Of a DNA stretch of 8,953 nucleotides, positions 5,313 to 8,953 are shown piece by piece. Within the stretch, counting starts at the first letter, position 1, and the number at the start of each line of letters is the position of its first letter. A program made the translations under genes and the position numbers. The notes beneath the pieces were generated by a model. That model searched no databases and had not been told where the DNA came from. It saw only the letters and a program-made list of their open reading frames with translations. The stretch covers positions 1 through 8,953 of the forward strand of contig JAISMT010000083.1 in assembly GCA_031276585.1 (NCBI GenBank), written 5' to 3'. Source of the DNA: Bifidobacteriaceae bacterium (lineage in GTDB: Bacteria > Actinomycetota > Actinomycetes > Actinomycetales > WQXJ01).

Positions 5313-6359
5313 ATGAACACATCTGCTGCAGTGCGTCCCTCCAGCCCCGCGGACCAGGATTACCAAAAAATCCTGGCCCGCGGGCGGAGGGGCCGCCGTG
5401 ACGTCAAACTTTCCCCTTACCTGTATATCTCGCCGTTCTTCCTGATTTTTGCGGTGATCGGCTTGTTTCCCTTGCTTTATACGGCGTACATCGCCACCCG
5501 GCAATGGAACATGACTGGTGGTGACCAGGGAGTAGCCCTAGTATCCGGTGGAGGCGGCGAGCGTTCCATCTGGGGAAACTTTATGTGGGCCCTAGGCAAC
5601 CCTGAGTTCTGGTTGGCCCTCAGAAACACTTTCTCCATCTTCATTTTGTCTTCTGGACCTCAGATCATGGTGGCCATGGTGTTAGCGGCAATACTCAGCG
5701 CTAACCTGAGAGCCAAAACCTTTTGGCGCATGGGCGTCCTTTTACCTTATGTGGTGGCTCCAATGGCGGCCGGGATTATCTTCCGGCAGATGTTTTCTGA
5801 CGAAACCGGAATCATCAACCAAATGTTGGGGCACATTGGCCTGGATCCCATTTCCTGGCACGGCGATGTTTTGGCTAGTCACTTAGCAGTGGCCGCTATA
5901 GTGAACTTCCGTTGGACCGGTTACAACACGCTGGTTTTACTAGCCGCAATGCAGGCCATTCCTCGGGAAACTTATGAGGCCGCAGTGGTCGATGGCGCCG
6001 GGCCCATTAGACAGTTTTGGTCCATCACTGTTCCTATGATCCGGCCCACTTTAGTTTTTGTGATCATCACCTCAACCATTGCTGGTTTACAGGTCTTTGA
6101 CGAACCCCAAATGTTTTCTATCTCGAATGCTTACGGGGGTTCCGGGGGGCAATTCTTGACCGTAACCCAGTTACTTTGGAAGACCGGTTTTGTCTCTAAT
6201 AACCCTTCCAACATGGGTCGTGCCGCCGCCATTGCCTGGATCTTGTTCCTGATAATTGTGGTGTTTGCAATCCTCAATTTTATGTTGACGCGGCGCATCG
6301 CCTCCCCCGGGGGAACTTCAACTAAATCTAAGAAAACCAAAGTAGGTGGTCGGAAATGA
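5313..6359 (+). CDS. cebF: ABC sugar transporter permease 1 (CebF-like, MalF type)
   Basis: A 348-residue inner-membrane permease. After a polar, Arg-rich N-terminus (to about residue 33) there are six likely membrane segments near 36-61, 105-130, 138-158, 188-212, 240-262 and 303-325. The ATPase-contact EAA loop is clear: EAAVVDGAGPIRQFWSITVP at 222-241, with E222, A223, G228 and P241 in the expected pattern. With the downstream permease it should form the channel fed by the lipoprotein. No ATPase gene is in the operon, as in Streptomyces ceb loci, where a shared MsiK energises the system. The ATG at 5313 has no good ribosome site; it follows the hairpin at 5243-5299, so translation may be lower than for the binding protein. 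A GTG at 5331 is the only nearby alternative. The Lys-rich C-terminus runs into the next gene. Sugar specificity is inferred from the binding protein. Confidence 0.88.
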   Translation: MNTSAAVRPSSPADQDYQKILARGRRGRRDVKLSPYLYISPFFLIFAVIGLFPLLYTAYIATRQWNMTGGDQGVALVSGGGGERSIWGNFMWALGNPEFWLALRNTFSIFILSSGPQIMVAMVLAAILSANLRAKTFWRMGVLLPYVVAPMAAGIIFRQMFSDETGIINQMLGHIGLDPISWHGDVLASHLAVAAIVNFRWTGYNTLVLLAAMQAIPRETYEAAVVDGAGPIRQFWSITVPMIRPTLVFVIITSTIAGLQVFDEPQMFSISNAYGGSGGQFLTVTQLLWKTGFVSNNPSNMGRAAAIAWILFLIIVVFAILNFMLTRRIASPGGTSTKSKKTKVGGRK

Positions 6360-7273
6360 GCACCATAAACTCAACCAGTGCCTTACCTACCACCGGCCAG
6401 GCGCCATCGACGCGTAAAACAAAGCGCCATCGCATCCGCTGGAGTTCAGAAGGGCGGCGGGCCGGTAAGGTCAGTTATGCCTTGTTAGGCCTGGTGTTGC
6501 TGATCTCTGCATATCCGCTGTTTTACACCCTACAGATCGCTTCCGCCCGAACTGAAAACATGCATGACGCTATGGGCCTCGGCTTTGGGGACCAGCTGTG
6601 GAGCAACCTGAGTAAGGCTTTCAGTACCCTGGATTTCTTCAAAGCCTTAGCTAACACCGTGATTGTGGCCACTGCCTGCTCGGTGGCCATGGTGTTTTTC
6701 TGCACTCTGGCGGGCTATTCCTTCGCTAAACTTCGCTTTAGGGGTAAAGGGCCACTATTGGTGTTTGTGATTGGCACCATGGCTATACCCACTCAGCTCA
6801 GTGCCGTACCCATGTTTATTATCATGTCCAAATTGGATCTGTACGGCAAGCTGCCGGCAGTGATTTTGCCGGGGATAGTCACAGCGTTCGGTGTTTTCTG
6901 GATGACCCAATATCTGGATGCCGCTTTACCCTATGAGCTGATTGAAGCCGCCCGCGTAGATGGCTGCTCTATGATTCGTACTTTTTGGCATGTGGCTATG
7001 CCGGCGGCCCGCCCCGCTGCTGCCATGCTGGCATTGTTCACTTTTGTGGCCCAATGGACTAATTACTACTGGCCATTCTTGATAATCGGTACCCGCTCGC
7101 AAGATGTGCCGTTGCTTACTTTAGCGGCGGCCCGGTTGGCGGCTGGCACTTTCCAAGACAACACATTGATCATGGCTGGAGTAGCCTTAACCACTTTCCC
7201 GTTGGTAGCACTGTTCTTTGTGGCCGGTAAACAACTCGTTTCCGGGATCATGGCCGGAGCCGTTAAGGGGTAA
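6356..7273 (+). CDS. cebG: ABC sugar transporter permease 2 (CebG-like, MalG type)
   Basis: A 305-residue partner permease. A basic N-terminal tail (about 35 residues, with KTKRHRIRW) leads to six probable membrane segments near 38-60, 100-124, 133-157, 164-186, 218-240 and 270-292. The EAA loop EAARVDGCSMIRTFWHVAMP is at 197-216, with E197, G203 and P216 in place to contact the ATPase. The C-terminus ends VSGIMAGAVKG, a common MalG-type ending. The start ATG overlaps the preceding stop as ATGA, and AGGTGG (6344-6349) lies six nt upstream, so translation is coupled to permease 1 and equal amounts are expected. It ends the operon: a strong hairpin at 7293-7328 follows. Cellobiose or beta-glucoside transport is inferred from context. 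Confidence 0.88.
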   Translation: MSTINSTSALPTTGQAPSTRKTKRHRIRWSSEGRRAGKVSYALLGLVLLISAYPLFYTLQIASARTENMHDAMGLGFGDQLWSNLSKAFSTLDFFKALANTVIVATACSVAMVFFCTLAGYSFAKLRFRGKGPLLVFVIGTMAIPTQLSAVPMFIIMSKLDLYGKLPAVILPGIVTAFGVFWMTQYLDAALPYELIEAARVDGCSMIRTFWHVAMPAARPAAAMLALFTFVAQWTNYYWPFLIIGTRSQDVPLLTLAAARLAAGTFQDNTLIMAGVALTTFPLVALFFVAGKQLVSGIMAGAVKG

Positions 7274-7292
7274 CCTGTTTCAGTAGCGTTGG

Positions 7293-7328
7293 CGTTTAGG
7301 GGTGTGGTGATTACCGCACCCCTAAACG
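7293..7328 (+). terminator. Strong 16-bp hairpin after the importer operon
   Basis: CGTTTAGGGGTGTGGT (7293-7308) pairs with ACCGCACCCCTAAACG (7313-7328) at 15 positions plus one T-G wobble, around a GATT loop. It lies 19 nt after the second permease stop and 36 nt before the LacI start. No long T run follows, so stopping may be partial and some read-through into the regulator gene is possible. Confidence 0.65.
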
Positions 7329-7357
7329 TTGACTAGCTTTGACATATAGATAGGCAT
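7329..7357 (+). promoter_or_regulatory. Weak candidate promoter of the LacI-family gene
   Basis: TTGACT (7329-7334) or TTGACA (7339-7344) could be a -35 element. A -10 element is less clear: TAGGCA (7351-7356) fits TTGACT with 16-nt spacing, while TATAGA (7345-7350) lies too close to either. No operator palindrome like that at 3840-3853 is present here, so autoregulation is not shown. Confidence 0.25.
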
Positions 7358-7364
7358 TGAAGAA

Positions 7365-8390
7365 ATGGAAAACGCTGGCGGACGCCCCACGCTCGATGAC
7401 GTAGCGCGCGCGGCCGGCGTCTCACGAGCCACTGCTTCTCGGGTGATTTCAGGGACCGGCCATTCCTCGGCGGCCTCGAAAGAGGCGGTGGAGGCAGCGG
7501 TAGAAGCATTAGGATTCACCCCGAACCAAGCCGCCCGAGCTTTGGCCTCCAACCGTGCCCACGCGGTGGCACTAGTAATACCCGAACCCAATGTTTTGGT
7601 ACTAGCGGATCCCTTCCTGGGCGGAATCATCATCGGAATTTCGGAAGCCTTCCACCAATCCGACTACCAATTGATTCTCATAATTCTGCGTCCGGATGAA
7701 GCTCCAGATAAGGCTATGCGCTTACTGCGACCCGGACATGTTGACGGTGCGGTGGTGGTTTCCCACCACCGCACCGGTCCCACTGAAGCGATTTCCCGCG
7801 ATGCGGACCTACCAGTGGTTTACGTAGGACGCCCTTGGGCTGTAACCAGCCCCAAAAGCACCTACGTTGATATCGATAACCAAGCCACCGGTTACTTAGC
7901 TACCAATCATTTAGTAACTCAGGGACGGCGGCGTATCGCGCTGTTATCTGGCCCCCCAGACATGACCCCTTCCCGAGACCGCACCCAGGGGTACCACCAA
8001 GCCCTAGAGGAAGCCGAGCTCACCCCCGGCCCCTCAGCTTCAGGCGCCTTCACTTATCAGGGTGGCGAAGAAGCTATGAAACAGATCTTGGACAGCGGCA
8101 CCCGATTTGATGCGGTTTTTGCTCAAAGCGACCTGATGGCCTCGGGCGCTATGCGGGTCATGACAGCCGCAGGACTACAAATACCAAGTGATGTAGCAGT
8201 GGTGGGAGTGGATGATTCCGAGATTGCGCGGTCCACTGATCCGCTACTGACCTCCGTGACTAACCCCGCCGCCGAACTATCTTTGTGGGCAGCCCGGCTC
8301 CTGTTAGACGCCATCGAATCTGGACCTGCCCCCCTGATGGCTGATCCCCGGATCATCACCCCCCAACTAGTAATACGCCAATCAGCTTGA
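7365..8390 (+). CDS. cebR: LacI-family transcriptional regulator (CebR-like)
   Basis: A 341-residue cytoplasmic repressor of normal LacI length. The N-terminus RPTLDDVARAAGVSRATASRVISG (7-30) is the LacI helix-turn-helix. FTPNQAARALASNRA (51-65) is the hinge helix, with the Leu that intercalates at the central CG of the operator. From about residue 67 a periplasmic-binding-protein-like ligand domain follows. DPFLGGIIIGISEAF, HVDGAVVV, YVDIDNQATGYLATNHL and VVGVDDSEIARSTDPLLTSV (279-298) are standard blocks. It most likely binds TGGAAGCGCTTCCA at 3840-3853 and releases it when a cello-oligosaccharide is bound. The ATG at 7365 is the best start because the HTH begins six residues later; the ribosome site (GAAGAA) is weak, consistent with low expression. 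Regulation of cellobiose genes is inferred from operator type and neighbours; a different beta-glucoside inducer is possible. Confidence 0.88.
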   Translation: MENAGGRPTLDDVARAAGVSRATASRVISGTGHSSAASKEAVEAAVEALGFTPNQAARALASNRAHAVALVIPEPNVLVLADPFLGGIIIGISEAFHQSDYQLILIILRPDEAPDKAMRLLRPGHVDGAVVVSHHRTGPTEAISRDADLPVVYVGRPWAVTSPKSTYVDIDNQATGYLATNHLVTQGRRRIALLSGPPDMTPSRDRTQGYHQALEEAELTPGPSASGAFTYQGGEEAMKQILDSGTRFDAVFAQSDLMASGAMRVMTAAGLQIPSDVAVVGVDDSEIARSTDPLLTSVTNPAAELSLWAARLLLDAIESGPAPLMADPRIITPQLVIRQSA

Positions 8391-8395
8391 GGGCG

Positions 8396-8426
8396 TAGGA
8401 ATCCAGTGAAAAATCTAAGATTCCTA
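8396..8426 (+). terminator. Hairpin after the LacI-family gene
   Basis: TAGGAATC (8396-8403) and GATTCCTA (8419-8426) are perfect 8-bp complements with a 15-nt loop, starting 5 nt after the stop codon. The stem is AT-rich and no T run follows, so termination is plausible but unproven. Confidence 0.4.
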
Positions 8427-8431
8427 GTAGG

Positions 8432-8505
8432 CCCCACAAAATCTTCTCCCGCTGGTCGAATCTTTTACGAGGACCCCGAGTAGCCCACCCCACACATCAA
8501 AGTTT
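8432..8505. repeat. Compound intergenic repeat, copy B (modules 1 and 2)
   Basis: Bases 8437-8461 are identical to 1271-1295 (25 nt). GAGGACCCCGAGTAG follows, the reverse complement of the block at 3642-3656. TCAAAGTTTCTTC at 8489-8501 matches the start of module 2 in copy C on the minus strand. So module 1 precedes module 2 as in copies A and C, but module 2 is only partial and the stem of module 1 is less perfect than in copy A. It lies between two convergent genes. Confidence 0.65.
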
Positions 8506-8522
8506 CTTCCCCCCTTACTCTG

Positions 8523-8546
8523 GAATCCGGTGACTAATCCGGATTC
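8523..8546 (-). terminator. Hairpin over the stop codon of the DtxR-family gene
   Basis: GAATCCGG (8523-8530) and CCGGATTC (8539-8546) are perfect 8-bp complements. The 8-nt loop contains the TAG stop of the minus-strand gene. It could be a terminator whose upstream arm is coding sequence; no T run follows on the minus strand. Confidence 0.4.
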
Positions 8547-8953
8547 TTGGAAGGTAACACTCGGGAAACCCAAATGGCTGCCGCCGCTATATCACCTAAC
8601 TCCACCACCTGACCGGAAGGGTCCAAACTTAACACCACCACACCCGCAAAATCCCGGCGTTCCGCCACCGTCAACACGGCATCGGGCACCAAATTGACGG
8701 CCGCAAAATAACGCAACATTTCAGGGTCCGCATCTGAAATTCGTTCCACCACTACTTGGACCCCGGCTTCCACTCCCACCAGTGGTTCCGCTGGAGGGTG
8801 GACCACCGAACCGTCGCGTGCCGGGATGGGATCACCGTGGGGGTCCCGCGCCGGGTGCCCTAAAAGACGGTCCAAGGCGTCAATAAACCGGTCCGAGGCG
8901 GCATGTTCTAATACTTCGGCGTCATCGTGCGCCTCATCCCAAGCGAAACCCAA
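8534..8953 (-). CDS. DtxR/MntR-family metal-dependent regulator, C-terminal part (5' end outside window)
   Basis: The visible 139 residues read GFAWDEAHDDAEVLEHAASDRFIDALDRLLGHP, then DPHGDPIP, the dimerisation and metal-binding part of DtxR/IdeR/MntR proteins. An SH3-like FeoA domain follows (about residues 58-135). The N-terminal winged helix is off the right edge, so the first codon (TTG) is probably internal. Family role: a dimer that binds DNA when loaded with Fe(II) or Mn(II) and represses metal-uptake genes. Iron-type DtxR/IdeR has Cys-x-x-Glu-His at the primary metal site. Here the motif is Glu-x-x-Glu-His (EVLEH, codons 8903-8917), as in manganese-sensing MntR, so Mn sensing is the better guess. 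A His nearby (AHDDA) fits the second metal site. There is no functional link to the sugar genes; it is convergent with the LacI-family gene. Confidence 0.88.
   Translation of the reverse strand: MGFAWDEAHDDAEVLEHAASDRFIDALDRLLGHPARDPHGDPIPARDGSVVHPPAEPLVGVEAGVQVVVERISDADPEMLRYFAAVNLVPDAVLTVAERRDFAGVVVLSLDPSGQVVELGDIAAAAIWVSRVLPSKNPD

Overview
The window looks like a chromosomal segment of a moderately GC-rich actinobacterium, perhaps Actinomycetaceae-like; that placement is inference. The reasons are a CebEFG-type cellobiose importer with no ATPase gene beside it, a LacI/CebR-type regulator with its matching palindrome, GTG and TTG starts, and an actinobacterial-style DtxR/MntR regulator. The main theme is uptake and breakdown of cellobiose or short beta-glucosides.

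Layout. Positions 1-500 (+) hold the C-terminal end of a GH94 cellobiose phosphorylase-type enzyme. Positions 501-2070 are a decayed accessory patch: an intact vapB antitoxin gene with a promoter/operator, a vapC toxin gene killed by two in-frame stop codons, an intergenic hairpin repeat, a small DUF2283 gene (-), tandem 25-nt repeats that may be an IS end, and the C-terminal stub of a DUF4143-type ATPase. Positions 2048-3424 (-) hold a complete GH1 beta-glucosidase. Positions 3425-3897 are a 473-nt gene-free divergent intergenic region with repeats in its left half and a perfect CebR-like operator in its right half. Positions 3898-7273 (+) are a three-gene ABC importer operon: a lipoprotein binding protein with a TTG start, then two permeases that overlap by ATGA. 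A strong hairpin separates them from a LacI-family regulator (7365-8390, +). The window ends in the C-terminal part of a DtxR/MntR-family metalloregulator (-).

How the genes work together (inference from families). The binding protein and two permeases import the disaccharide, powered by an ATPase encoded elsewhere, as MsiK is in Streptomyces. Inside the cell it can be split by phosphorolysis (GH94, giving glucose-1-phosphate and glucose) or by hydrolysis (GH1). The LacI-type protein most likely represses the importer through the palindrome at 3840-3853. No copy of that palindrome lies immediately upstream of the GH1 gene.

No clearly new defence or metabolic system is visible. The most notable unexplained structure is a compound intergenic repeat: two modules, always in the same relative order, at three loci (1266-1394, 3515-3672, 8432-8505). 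Other points are the doubly interrupted toxin gene beside an intact antitoxin gene, and the nested hairpin between the binding-protein and first permease genes.
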